In this document: positions 23,005 through 36,060 of the stretch, one piece after another
Layout: each line of letters begins with the position of its first letter
Position numbering within the stretch: position 1 is the stretch's first letter
Assembly: GCF_014805685.1 (NCBI RefSeq)
Contig: NC_060887.1
Coordinates: 32,166,463 to 32,230,462 of the forward strand
From: Silurus meridionalis
Lineage: Eukaryota; Chordata; Actinopteri; Siluriformes; Siluridae
Direction: 5' to 3'
DNA: 64,000 bases
Position numbers and translations under genes: made by a program
The notes under the pieces: generated by a model
Seen by the model: the letters and a program-made list of their open reading frames with translations, nothing else
Database searches by the model: none
Told to the model about the DNA's origin: nothing

Positions 23005-24789
23005 CAATCTGTATTATACTACACTATCAAATACTATATATTTTACTAAAGACTGTGCTTGGATTATAATAACGGCATAATACTAAAAAGAATTAATTAA
23101 AAGGTGTAACTGGTTAAAAGTTTACATTCTCCCCTACACTGAGACTGTATTTAGTACTTGACTCAGACTTCAGCACAGCAGTTGAGCAACTTGACTTGGA
23201 TTTTAAGAGTGAGATGACTTAAGTTATCAAGGACTCGAGACTCAGGAATAAGTGTCTTGACTACACACACTGGAGGCAGTAAATCTTTTCCAGAGGAATA
23301 TGTTTTTTCGAGTTTCGAGATTTCATGTTTTTCATTACATCGCATCAGCATACATTGCGTTCTGACTAAAATTTTTTACTAATTAGTTAAATAGTGACAC
23401 TTAATAGTTCACCAATGACGGTAGAAGCAATCACAAATGATTCTTGCTCATCAGCTCCATGGAGGCTATGACACATTTCTAACTGCACAACATAGGCTTT
23501 CCCGTTTCCACTTCCCTGACTGGCTGATTGATTTTTTATTTTTTTTTTCGTTTGTGCTGCTAGTTTAGCTGTCACTTTCCTGTCTGTCTGCTCCAATGAG
23601 TAGCTCCCATCTGACAGCAAACTGCATCAACTGAGGCCTCCGAACAGCATGACACAAACAACGCCTTGTTTCATCTCATTTATGCATCACCCAAGTCAAA
23701 GGCAGGAAAGATTCTGGCCAGACATGGCAATGGAAAAAAAAAAGGTTGTTTAGACACTGACAAGCCTTTCTGTTTAAATCCATCTTTCAGAGAATATAAA
23801 ACAAGCTTTATTTGTTCTTGTCATCCTGTTTTAAGTGCATTCATGAGGTTTGGGCCATAAAAATGCTTTTACTCTACACATAAGCCAAAACTGCTCTCTT
23901 TGCTTGTAACACTTCCATTTGGTTCGAATCTTGTTAATTGTTTGATACAAAAAAAAAGCCCTGTAAAGTTCAGCCATTTAAACAATACTGGCTGTCGAGT
24001 GCTGAGAGGACTTACACATGCAGCTTGTGCCCTCTAGTGAAGGCCCAAAAACAAGTCTTTTTAAAAAATAAAAAAAGATAAACAGAAAAGAAAAATTAGG
24101 GATCATGTGCAGGGTACTGGGCAAGACAATTAGCAGGTAAACAAGAGGAAATCATATGTAGCAGCGAGAGCAGGTCGGGGTGAGAGTCCGCGCTGCACTG
24201 TCAGCCCAGCAGGATATGCACACTCACATCTGATTAATGCAGAAGTGGAAAGAGGAGCGAACAATGCTAAACAAGCATTTTTCATTCTTTAATTTTCTGA
24301 ATATGTGACATGGGGAGAGAGGAGAGGAGGGCGATTCGTAACAACAGGGGATTCACACAGCGAGTGTGACAGCACTGTAATAACCTCAATTATTCAGAAT
24401 TAGGCCTGTATTGATTTACTGCTGGATCGGCTTACTTACTGCATCTCAGATGCTGAAGTGGGAGGGAGAAGGGGACGGTCGACACTCCCGTCCCCAGTAC
24501 GAGTGATATTCTCTAGGGAAAAAGAGAAGGCAGAAGAATCGGAGATGGATTGGACGCTGGAACAGAAGGCAATGAGATGAAGATAGGTTAAAAGAGATCC
24601 TCCTCTTCCACCATGTGATGGGTGAGAGGGTTTGCAATCCAAACCTGCCTCTCTTTCTATATTACAATCTTGCTTTCGCACACACACGTGGCCTTCAGAC
24701 TTGACCTGTGCCTGTTTTTAGACATCAGTTTGACATGAGGAGGAAAGGCTACAGGGTTCCCACATAGTTACTGGGCTCCGTCCCATAGC

Positions 24790-24990
24790 ATGAATCAATA
24801 AGCATGTTTTCATTTCAGACAAAACTTGCCATGCCAGCAATGAATGCAAGATTAATTTTATGAGGATGTGGATTATTCATGTTGAAGTTGGCAGAGGAGG
24901 AGCAGGGGGTTGTTCTGTATACATGCCACCTACTGGGCCCTCTCATCTGATTAAATAGTAAAATAACAAGCAGACATGACCTTGGCCTTT
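24790..24990. promoter_or_regulatory. Candidate conserved non-coding block
   Basis: Unique sequence with gcaatgaatgcaagattaat, ttttatgaggatgtggatta and ttcatgttgaagttgg: homeodomain-like ATTA cores and even composition. Supported by composition only. Confidence 0.22.
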
Positions 24991-25772
24991 TCGTCCCTGG
25001 GAATGAAAACATTCTAAACGGCAGAAAAAAAAACACACTTTTTGTTGTTGACTAAAGTCAAAGCTAATGTACTACTGAACAATTTGGAGTCTGGGAAGAA
25101 ATCAGATAGGGTACATTGAATAATTAGATGAGATCACTTTCCGAGAAGACAGAGGAAAAGATGACAAAAAAAAAATGGCAAGATGACGAGAAGGACAACA
25201 AGAAAGCAGGAGCTATACTGTAGATGAGCATGATAATCATAATGAGCAAAATGATGATATTGTAATTAAAATATAAAACACACTGTGTTGTCCAGATGTA
25301 AGCAACAAAAATCATTTACCGCCCAAAACAATCTTATTTAAATAAACATGAGGTTACATTCACATGCTTTCTGTTGATGTAAACCTCAGGAAGTCCTCAG
25401 GAGTCTTACTGTTGGCTTGGCAATGAATCAAGAGAAGCTACTAGACCTATTGTGGGGGCAGGTTGGCATGGTGCATCTGTCTACAGCCTCCGCAACACTT
25501 CCTAATCAGTGCTAATTGGCACTCGTGATGACGACCTACGCCACTGTCAAGCTCACGAGGCATAAACACACCGGAGGCCAGGGTTCACCCAGTATACCTT
25601 GCGTACGAAGGCAGCCAAAAGTGTGCCTCTACATATAAAACATCTGCCAGACAGTTCATTTTATGCATTTGGGTGGGAAAATGTGCCATGTGCTTAAGTA
25701 CTTCTATAGCTGGAAGCACAGTTTCTTATGTTCTAGCAGCACTTTATTTTTGGCATCTCCACATGCGAACAT

Positions 25773-25931
<159 letters not shown>

Positions 25932-26234
25932 CAAACATTTCATCACGATCATTAAGACCCATTGTGAATTAATGGTGCTTTAATATAGAAAAAAATCCTT
26001 GAAGCAACATCCTTAGTAACACTGTATATGAGAGGGTTTTTTTGTCTCTTCCTATATACCGCTCTTTAAAAACACTTCAGGACTAATCTAGAGAACTGTG
26101 CTGAGGTAATGGATAATCAGAGCTGAAGGCTAAAGCCTCTTTAGACTCTGTGAGTAATAAATAAAAGAGGTGAGATCAATGGCTAGCTACTTGAATTAAC
26201 GTAGAAATTCAAAGCGCCTCAAGCTGAAGCAGCC

Positions 26235-26430
26235 TCCCACCTCATTCCTCACACAGAGGACTGCCAATGATCGCTCAAATTAGCAAAAGCTTGACTGTAA
26301 TGCATGTTGGTATTGCTAATGAGGCACTACTGCATCATTGTAACGATTGGACTCTATCAGTGACTGACAGCTGGCTGGCATCTGCCATCATGAATTATGC
26401 CATGCCAGCTGTAGATATTTTCACTATTAT
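26235..26430. promoter_or_regulatory. Candidate conserved non-coding block
   Basis: Unique sequence rich in paired cores: gctcaaattagcaaaagctt, gttggtattgctaatgaggc, ctgacagctggctggcatct and catgaattatgccatgccag. The E-box CAGCTG and ATTA cores together resemble a neural-type enhancer element. No alignment was possible. Confidence 0.3.
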
Positions 26431-27346
26431 TAGGTAGCTGTTCTTTCTGCATCACAGATTTAATCCTTGTTATTATTAAAATGCATTCTTGTCTTAGTAT
26501 AGCATACACAATGCTACACCTTCTCATGCCCCTGTCCCTGCTTCACTATATTTGGTAAGGTTTATATAAAAAAAAAAAAACCTGTACATGCTCTTGTATA
26601 TAGTCAGCTACAGTCAATGCACTCAAGAGGACACAACCAATGGAGACAGAAGGGTCGAGTTGTTTATATAGTGAAGACTGGCAGGCAGAGAGGCCCGTGC
26701 CAGGAACAGCAGGGACCACAGCATGAGCGCGAGACGTGTACACTGCTGCCTTGAGCAGCTGCAAACCCTTCTACACACATAACCATGTGCCCTACTTCAA
26801 CCAACAGCCAAAATGTCAGCTGAACAGCAGGTGGATGCAGGGCTGCCTGCCCCTCAAAGCCCTGAAAGGGAAGCGTAGCACAGTAGCACAAACAGAACCC
26901 GTTTCAGATGGAATATAAGCTGTTTAAGAAACAATCAAAGGATTTCAGAAGGATTTCAATTCCCACGCAAAGAACTTCTGAGGTCTGCATATGTCAATCT
27001 GCAAATATTAGAGGACGTACATGCATGTAATCTGTGTGCGCACTAATGCTGAATAAAAGTAAACAATGAGAACACAGGGAAATCAGATCAAATCCAATAT
27101 CACAAAAAATAAAAAATTATGCCATCAAAATTTAAAAAAAAAAAAAAAACAAGAATGGCAAAAAGGTCAATGATGAAGTCAAATATCACCAATATTGTGA
27201 TTAAAATGTATATAGTATACTGTGTTGTCCAAACAACTCAACATGCAGCCATCATTGTCAAAATAAGTCACAACAAAAGTAAGTACACCCTAAGTGATAA
27301 CAGCAGTATGTCATGTAGCCATGCATAGCCACATTTCCTACTCATC

Positions 27347-27842
27347 ATGTTAATTCATCAGAGCATGAAATACTGGAACCTTGTCCTGTGGTCTGATGAG
27401 ACTAAGATAAATGTGTTTGGCTCAGCTGGCGTCCAGCATGTTAAGGATTACAAAGAAAATTGTGTCTTGCCAACAGTCAAGCATGGTGGTAGCATCATGG
27501 TGGTGGTAACATCATGGTCTGGGGCTGCATGAGTGCTGCTGGTACTGGGGAGCTGCGGATCATTGAGGGAAACATGGATTTTAAAATGTATTGTGACTTT
27601 CTGTAGCAGAACTTGATGCTCTTCTTTTAAAAACTGAGCCAAACTGCAGTTTTCCAACATGAAAACGACCACAAACACACCACCAGGATGAGGCTGAGAA
27701 AGCTGAAGGTGATTGAGTTGCTAAGTATTACTCCAGACCTGAACCCTATAAAGCACCTGTGGTGCACCCTCAAGCAGAAGGTGGCGAGGTGCCAAGCGTC
27801 TAACATCCAGCAGCTCCGTGATGTCATTATGGAGGAGTGGAA
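27347..27842 (+). pseudogene. Tc1-like transposase, decayed catalytic domain
   Basis: Plus-strand frames give VLWSDETKINVFGSAGVQHV (the WSDE block of Tc1 DDE transposases), a [19 protein letters not shown] block, FQHENDHKHT, then TPDLNPIKHLWCTLKQKV and ASNIQQLRDVIMEEW. The order matches a Tc1 transposase from mid catalytic domain to near the C-terminus. The family motif DLNPIEHLW here reads DLNPIKHLW, so the third catalytic acidic residue is lysine. Stops and frame changes lie between 27530 and 27660. The words aagtaagtacaccctaagtg at 27279 are likely the element's left part. The right end is replaced by a (TA)n(CA)n array at 27847. It is inactive. Confidence 0.85.
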
Positions 27843-27844
27843 GA

Positions 27845-27958
<114 letters not shown>

Positions 27959-28059
27959 ATTTTCATTAGGTATTACTTTGGTTATGATTTAGGTCAAACA
28001 TGCCTTTTAGTCCCACGCCCATCACTACCCCTTCTCTGAAACACACATACACTTAGAAG

Positions 28060-30900
28060 CATTTTTGCAAAAGTAAAAAAAATAATAATAATAATAAAAA
28101 TACAGGCCCAGGACTGGCAAGTAGACCTTATTTTCCAGAAAAACATAGCTTGCGATTCATATTACAGACCATATAAGAAGGTACAGAAGGAAAGAGCTGG
28201 TGATTAAAGTTAGCCTGTGAATTACTAACTACTATTTTGCTGTAATTGTGAAGTCAAGTAGTGATTTGAGTGAGCAGAGGTGAAGAGGTGAAGCACCAGG
28301 AATGTGCTCTTTAAAGAAGACTCAGAGAGAAGGCTGAGAGAACAGAGGAACTGCTGATTTGAAGAGAGATGATGACTGACATGATTTCCAGAAACCCAGC
28401 AAGGAATCAGCAGACTGATGTGGGCTGTGTAAGAAAACAATGCTAGAGGACGAAAAGAATACTATACAATACAAACCTTCACTTGAGTATCTCTATTTTC
28501 ATAAATAACTTTGCCATATTTTTTGGACTCTAAGCACATAACCATACACAGTCTTAAAAGTAATTCCAGTCTGGGAAGGAATGGGCTCTCATTTATTCCC
28601 ATAACTAGAATTTGACTTTTAAAAAATCTGCATTTCATTCTTAGCTGAAGAAAGTGTTAACATTTTTATAATTGATTTAACAAGTACACCAAATATAACC
28701 AAGTTGTGTCATACTAATCGCATGAGGACATCACTAATGGCTTAAGTTCTTATTTTTATTTTATTATTCTTGTTATTATTTTCCCAATAATATACTTTCA
28801 CTCCATAATAGTGCTACACAGTTACATGATCAGAAAAGACTAAAATACTATTATTTATTAACTCCAGATATTAAAAGTTCAAATAACAGATGTGAGCAAA
28901 TGTAGTGCAGAACTCAAATGAAATGTAATTTACAGTATAAAAATTATACAGAAATAATCCTGTGCAAATGAAATGTTAAGATGCACACATTAATGCACAG
29001 ACTATTATATATGAAGCGTTTAAATTATTGTACTTCAAGTGCCATTATATTGCATAAGGGCGAGCAAAGAATGCTGCTTTCTAAGAGCTGTATGAAAGCT
29101 TTTATTTAAGTCACTTACCTGAAGCAGGCACATGAGTTTGCTGTGAGAGACTCTTCACCTATGTATGTATAAAATGTCTTTCAACTTTACATGCAGTCTC
29201 CACTGATGGGGGTCCAACTACTAGCTCACCACCAAAACTGAGTTCCACTGCAACATCTGTGTAAGAACACAGCTGCTGCAGGAGATGCTTTTCCTTAAAA
29301 AGAAATGGCACTGCAATAATGAGTAACTGAAAATCTGTGACACAGTTTCGTTTTCCTCAGATTGGGCCGTTATATTCATTTCGTAATTTGACAGAGAGCA
29401 GGGACCGCTGTGCCCCTTCGATATCGTTTTGTTGCCGAGGGTCATAACACAAGCTCTTATCTGAACATATTGGGAGATTTCTTCGACATATTGCAGTTTA
29501 TCTTGAACAGGTGACACCGCTCACCCTTAACAAAGGAATGAAACCGCAAGACCGTGACAAATGGCATCCACCACGGAGATAATTTTAGATTTCTCTATAA
29601 GGATGTGTCATTTCTGTATATCTGGGTCCAACTGTCAGATCGTGCACAAGCAGGCCTCAGAACAAACGACAATGTCATTCTCGGAACAAAGGAAACAAGC
29701 CTGTCATTCGTTTGTGATATCTGGATGCAGCGGTAAGGCTCTGTGCATTAGGAACAGGATGTGCAGCCCTCAAAGCAACCCCAATGGACAATGTATGACA
29801 GAAAAGCCCCAAATGAGTCCTGACAGCACCTGCCTATTCATGGCAAACAGGCAGCAGGCTAGCCCACCTCCTTTCCTGTTTGTCCCCATTAGCAGACTTT
29901 CAAATCTATTAACACCTAAGCAGCCATTCAGGCCTGATTCCAGATGTGTGCTGGCAATTAGAGTGGAGAAAACAAGTCACGGAAGGCAGGAAGGGATTTA
30001 CAATAGTAAGGTTAGGGAAATTCTAAATTCTATAGACTAGGAAAAAAAAAACATACAGATGTTTCCTAATTCGTCCGAGATGCTCAATGTAATGAATAGA
30101 GAGCGATACGGGAATTGTCGGACATCCTAGAGATCTCTTTGTAAAAGTTTTTGCGGTTAGCATAGATCATTAGGACACGGGGTGTGTTCACGTGATTAGT
30201 CCCTGTTTGAGTTAAGGGAACCCAGGGGACCACGGACTGAGATTCAGTGCGCTCTGATCCGGCGCCCAAATCCTTGCCCCATGAGGCTGGCGCCAGCGGC
30301 TTTCACTGATGATTTGCAAACTCGTCGCCCCCTTCAGCGCAGGTGGTGTTTGGCGGGATGCAGCACGTTAAATGCTTTGTAAAGCTGGGCATCTAAAATG
30401 CCGACAAAGATCTAAACCATAACACCATGTTTTAAGCTTAAAGCTGGTAGGGTTGCAGGTATGGCTGATCAGGTACATTTCTCAACACTTTGCAAGACAT
30501 TAAGGCTTTTAGAAAAGTGGTAGAGTAAAATGAACTTACTTCTGCAAGGAAAAAAGTGGCTTGACACCGATCAAGATGCAAAGTGTCTGCCGTTAAAGTT
30601 CTTTAAAGGTCTGTAGCTCAATAAGTGATCTATACCCAAGCAGTATGCCATTCTATTTGTGTTTGTGCCTGAGGATTTAATGCAGCTAAAAATAACAGAA
30701 ATGGACACTAAGAAAAAGTTCAGAACTAAAAAAGAAAGAAAAAATTTCATAACAAAGACACACTTTAGATAACAGCTCAAATTTAGATCATTTAAAATTG
30801 CAAAGTAATAAAAAAAGTCTTTAAAGTGAAACTGCTCCATTCCTTTGAAAGGTTTTAAATATATATACTTGTGATGCAGGTCATGTTCTATTAACTGGGT
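28060..30900. other. Unique intron, nothing recognised
   Basis: Mostly AT-rich with an (AAT)n patch at 28080-28097. An open frame of 159 codons at 29561-30040 shows no family resemblance and is probably chance. A patch at 30230-30350 is GC-richer than its surroundings. Confidence 0.45.
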
Positions 30901-32742
30901 TGCCAGATCTACATTACAAGGTTAAAGTTTAAAGAACAAACAATATAAAAAAAAAAAAAAAGTTTTATTTAACATTTTCATGTACAATTAATATCCGGGA
31001 TCATGAATGGCCATATAAGAAAAATTTTTTATAGCGAACCCTCCCAGATACACCATAAATTTACACCAAAATCTGGATGCCAAAATTTTACACCAGTTGT
31101 TTTACCCAAAGTTTGGTGCATTTAATGTTATATGCAAGGAGCACACATTGTCCATTTATAAACCCCTTTTTTCCACCAACTCCACACTTAAAGTGTGACT
31201 CCTACTACCATTAAATACACGTGCCTGAGGTCTACAACACGGCAGGTTTTTCATGCAAACTAAGTCAAAGAAGTCTATCTGGTACAAATAGTAATTACTG
31301 GCAACGAATAGTTACGTCATGCCTTTCATGACCGGTCAGCAGTCACAGAAATAAGCAGACAAAGGCAGAAACACATGACGATGACTGCAACGCTGACACC
31401 CAACCCTTTCATAATGGGGGGGTTAACTTCAGGAGCTTAAATTATTTACATCAGGAACAGGATGAAGTGCAGTCGACTGCTTTAAGTGTATAATGCACTG
31501 AGGAGAAGAGCTATTGATCGACTAATTAATTGATTTATGTGGAAAGTAATCGACTGCCAAATGATCCATTTGGGGAGCTCATTAGTTACAATGCATTATT
31601 CATACCTGGGCTGAGTCATGATGGACAGAGTTGTGTGTACATAAGAGTTTAACAACAACAAAAGGTGTGTGGATTCCTTCTTTTTTTCACTTATTAATTC
31701 GATTTTTATTCTCTCTCAGAAAAAGGCCCGCGTTCCTGGGATTCGGTATCTGTGCGCCATCTGGATTTTCTCATCAGTAAGAGTCCCCTGGAAACAAAAC
31801 AGTGTTGGGATTTCATAGTATCCATCCCATGCGAACCATCACAGTTTGACTATCCGTTGGGCCCCTGAGGGAGACGGATGCGTCTGGTGTCCTGGCTTTC
31901 TTAAATAAGGCCAGTGTTTGCACTCTCCACACACTCAAGACTATTTACGGCATGGTCCTGAGGGACAGTGGGGTTAAATGAAAGAAAAACCTGTGCGCGC
32001 CTGAGGAAGCTGTTTTCTGGGAAAGAGCAGCTCCGTCCTGACGTTTGACAGCAACGGAACAGCCGTTTCAAAAAACTTACACACATCCCCACATGGTATT
32101 CTGCCACGACCCGAGGCTCTGGGCAGCTACAACAGCTGCTTAAGTGCAGCCAGCTTGGGCCGAGTTCTTAGATATCTCATGCATCACTCCGGTGGCTGGT
32201 GTTTTGAGAGAAAGTCTTGGCGCTCAGCATGGCGGTTTCCTCACGGCAAGGCTGAAAATTACAATGGAACAAATCCATGGAGGGTGTTTGTATGTGAAGG
32301 GTAAGATAAGGTTTAGTACACTGCACAAAAAAGTCGTTTTCCACGTTATCTGCAGGGACGCCAACACTGCTAATAAGGAAATCATAACGGGCTGAGAGAC
32401 CGCAAAAAACTGGGTAAGGCTGTTACTGATCAGACGGCTAAATTTTTATGTGCCACAGTAGAAACATATCATGTCTGACTGTTTTTCCATTTTACACCAC
32501 ACATGAACCACAGGACTGCTCATTGATTTGTAATCATCTCACTGGTCAAATTTCACATACATAAGTTTGACGTAAAGTGAAAGCAACTGCTACTAAAGGC
32601 AAAACCATGTCTTTCATATTCAATATCCTTTAATCATTGTAGAACTGTCTTTCCTAGCAGGCAAATTCTTCTTGGTCTGATTATCGCTTTAGCTATGAGA
32701 AAAAAAAGGCACAAATTGAAAGGTCGTGCCATTAGATGCCAA

Positions 32743-32810
32743 CAGTCACAAATGCTGCATTCAAATGCCAGGTTCAAAAACCTGGCATTTGAATGCAGCA
32801 TTTGTGACTG
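32743..32810. repeat. Perfect 32-bp inverted repeat with 4-nt loop (hairpin)
   Basis: The left arm 32743-32774 begins cagtcacaaatgctgcattc. The loop is caaa (32775-32778). The right arm 32779-32810 is the exact reverse complement of the left arm over all 32 bases. If transcribed with the host intron, it would form a perfect 32-bp stem. It has no terminal features of a known transposon. Confidence 0.95.
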
Positions 32811-32903
32811 CACATATTTGGATGTACATATTTTGTTATAAATTCCTTCACTCTTCTGACAATAAGGGATCCAAACACTTCGGTCAAACAGCTGTCTCAG
32901 CAT

Positions 32904-33344
32904 TAGAGGTCGAACGATTTTACCGATACCGGACCGTACTTGCCGATAATCGATTAAACAAACTATAGTTTTTCAAGTGGTTACTGTATAGAAACAAACA
33001 CTCCAAGTAAAATAGTACTAAACTTCTTCATAAAAAAAAAAAATTGTATTGAATCCTGAAAATGTGCTAAATGAAATAAATATACTAATTATATAATAAA
33101 TGTTAAGGAAATAAAAAAAACATGCATTCAAACTAAAACAAAATGTAAAACGTCAAATAAATAAAAAATTGTTACAAAACACTTTAAAAAACACTTTAAA
33201 TAAACAGCAGGTGAACTCTATGGTTCGCCTCTAGAGGCTGCCATTGTATAATGCAACCGCTGTCGTACAAGACAACCCGGAAAAACTATCGGTATGGATT
33301 TATCAGTATAGATCCAGCAATCAACTACCGGGTGTCGACCTCTA
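32904..33344 (+). mobile_element. hAT-like non-autonomous element, full copy 1
   Basis: Exact 10-bp terminal inverted repeats tagaggtcga (32904-32913) and tcgacctcta (33335-33344) bound 441 bp. The flanking 8-mers ctcagcat (32896-32903) and cttagcat (33345-33352) match at 7 of 8 positions, the target-site length of hAT transposons. The interior is AT-rich and non-coding, with gttcgcctctagaggctgcc and ggaaaaactatcggtatgga shared with the copies at 22783 and 57913. Confidence 0.8.
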
Positions 33345-34449
33345 CTTAGCATCCTGTGCCTCTACATTTTTGCAAAACTAAAGGAACTCAAACACATACC
33401 AGCCAGTCAAATAAATATATCACAAAGGCTCTAAAAAGGCTGTGTAAAGTCTGGTGTGGCTGCTTGAATAAATTATGTGGAATGCAGTTAGGGTGAATTA
33501 AGCAAGCATCTCCACCACATCCACACATGATTCCAAATCAAATACTCAAATATTCATTTTATTTGCCTTTTCAGTTGAAAAGAAGGGGACTGGGTGGGTT
33601 TCCCCAGTATGAAGTTCTAAGAAACCTTCCAGATGCCTCTGGTGAGAAACCAAATCCAAGAGAAACTTGGATACCAAACTCAATGTTATAGAAAAGCTTT
33701 ACACAGACTGGAAAAAAAAATAAATAAATAAAGAAACAGCTCATAATTTTGTATGGGTGCAAGTGCACCTGCTGTGAAGTTGAGAGCTTGCCATGCTCTA
33801 GTGGGTTTTCATTCTGAAAGTTTGTCTATGTTTTTCCCATTCATTGTTTGAATCTTACAATCGCTTGGCCGCAAGTAAACCCGTCCATCTCAAAGGTATT
33901 CAGACCCAGACATATGCCGCTTCTGTACATCCCTGGTCTTCCACAACTGATTCGATTTCAACTTTCAGAGAAAATACAATAATTTGAAGGGCACAGGTTC
34001 TCAGATTAAACTGCAAAAATAGTACACTGGTAATTTAATAGTATAAGAAACAACACACTGATATAGAAAGTGATACAAGTGAACTAGTCCACTCGTGACA
34101 AGTTTTCTTCTTATTAAGGCATGACTCTACAAGTCATGTGCTTTTATATACACCAATTATTTTGGTGTAAGCAAAAACTGTGATTACATTGTTTTTGTAC
34201 AGTTTAATACCCACTAATACTCTTTTGTACACACTAACGTTCACATAATATCACTCATTAAAGATGGAAAAATACTTTAGGCCCCGCCCACCCATCACAA
34301 AAATATCCGTAGAAAGCTTGCTTCCTCATGTATATCAAGTAATGCTTTGATCAGATATGCAGATATGCATGTCCATTTCCTTTTTAAACTCCTAAAATCT
34401 AAACATTTTCTTTGCATGCCGTAGCTTAAAAGTTTCTACGAGAAAACTA

Positions 34450-34782
34450 GGAAACCCAAACCTGTTCCAGCACAACAGCGCTCCCTTAAGATATGGTTTT
34501 CATGGGCTGAAGTGGAAGATCTTAAGTGGCCTTCTATCGAACTCTGACCTCAACCCTATTAAACACCTGAATTGGAACGCTGACTGGCCTCCTCGACTCA
34601 CCTACATCAGGACCTGGCTTCACTGACGCTCTCGTAGCTGAACGAGAACAAACATCTTCCCGGAAGTGTGGAGATAATTATAACAGCAAACGGGGACTAA
34701 ATGCAGAATGGGATGTTCAAAAAACCACACACAAATCTTATGGACAGGTGACCACAAACCTTTGTCCATATATTGTATATAT
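34450..34782 (+). mobile_element. Tc1-like non-autonomous element, copy 5 (left end missing)
   Basis: The segment aacctgttccagcacaacag, tctgacctcaaccctattaa, ggactaaatgcagaatggga and caaacctttgtccatatatt is in family order. The left terminal repeat is lost. Confidence 0.75.
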
Positions 34783-35659
34783 AGGAATTTCTAAAATGCT
34801 TATTTTATATTTATTCTAAAATAAGCAAACTTCTGAGTAAAACAAAAAAAGGTGAAATAGTTCAAGGACAATTTTTTAAATTGTGAAATAACTTCCATTA
34901 AAAAAATCATATTTCTTGTACATGATTATCTCCTATTCTCCACAAATGCAGGAGATCGACATCAGCTTTAACATAGTTACCCATCCCAAAATATGAAGTG
35001 TATTGTCTTGTATAAAAAGGTAACAATTTTTGGCCCAGCTCTCACGTGCATAAATCAGTAACCCAAACTAGTGAGATTTCTGAGGACCAGTGGCAGTCTG
35101 TATGCTCATTCGGAGTGCAGCTCGAACACAAGGCAGGGAGTGTGATGAATACAACTCGCACTCTGAGAAACATTTTCTGGCACACATAAGACTTGTTTTC
35201 GAGCGTGGCTAGACTGGAATGGAGACTGGTTCATTAAATCTTATGACTTCCTTTCTTTGCTTGCTCGCTCGCTCTCTTCCAGTAAAGTGAAAGCGTTTTT
35301 TTTTTCCCCTTTGAAGCTTGTATAACAGGCAAAGTTGATTTTATTTTGTATTTGATTTTATAAGCATAATAGAAGCTGGAAAACTGGGCAGGCTAGCCAG
35401 GTACCCTGGACCATCTGATACAAGCAGCAATCATGAACCTAAAACCAGGGGGCCTGTAACTGCAAAATAAATAAATAAATAAAATAAAACGAAAACAAGA
35501 TCTCTCTGTTCTCTAGTTTTATATTACATGGGAACAGCTAATGGCTTTGAGGAAATGCTTCAGCACTCGTTCTTTGGTACTGCAACTATTATTATAACCG
35601 TAGTCTAAAGCTATGAAGTGTGGATAGACAGATTTAGGCGGGATAATTGTCAGATTAGC

Positions 35660-36060
35660 CATCATGCACACTGTTTCTCTTCTCTTCCAGTTAAAGCCAG
35701 GTCCACTTCGTGATAGATTACTGTCCACCAGCTGCCCTATGCCTTTTGACATTTATGATATAAGGAAACCTTTGCTTTATGTGGTGCACCATTTGGAGGA
35801 ATTACTAATAGGGGGTAAGAGATTGCTGCTCGAGGTTTGTGGCGTATCCCAAGGGAGGCGTTCGACCCCTTTTAATTGGGGCGGCTGACTAAATAAATTG
35901 GCAGATTATGACCTATAAATGAGAATTTATGTGGCCATTATACGTGCCGCTGCTCTGCTCAGAAATGGTAACACTCGTTAGCTACGATTCGTCTGCCATG
36001 CCATCATTTCCTAATTAGCACTGACTCTGGTTAGGCTTTACTCAGCATGCACACATGTCT
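35660..36060. promoter_or_regulatory. Candidate conserved non-coding block (strongest in the window)
   Basis: About 400 bp of unique, repeat-free sequence. It contains ttttgacatttatgatataa, aattactaatagggggtaag, ccttttaattggggcggctg, ctaaataaattggcagatta and gccatcatttcctaattagc. Several ATTA/TAATTA cores sit among GC-containing words, a pattern typical of developmental enhancers. It overlaps a chance open frame of 74 codons that has no family resemblance. Confidence 0.38.

Noticed and set aside
29113..29160. Strong minus-strand donor-like site (ttcag|gtaagt)
   Set aside because: The upstream sequence does not encode the end of Par-3 exon 2 (ADDKDR-type) in any frame and no matching acceptor was clear.
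29561..30040. Open frame of 159 codons, plus strand
   Set aside because: Longest frame outside simple repeats, but its composition is cysteine/serine-rich without domain or motif, no splice or promoter context fits, and one such frame is expected by chance in 64 kb.
30230..30360. GC-richer patch as a possible promoter or CpG island
   Set aside because: Too short and too few CpGs by eye, with no first-exon signal of pard3 nearby.
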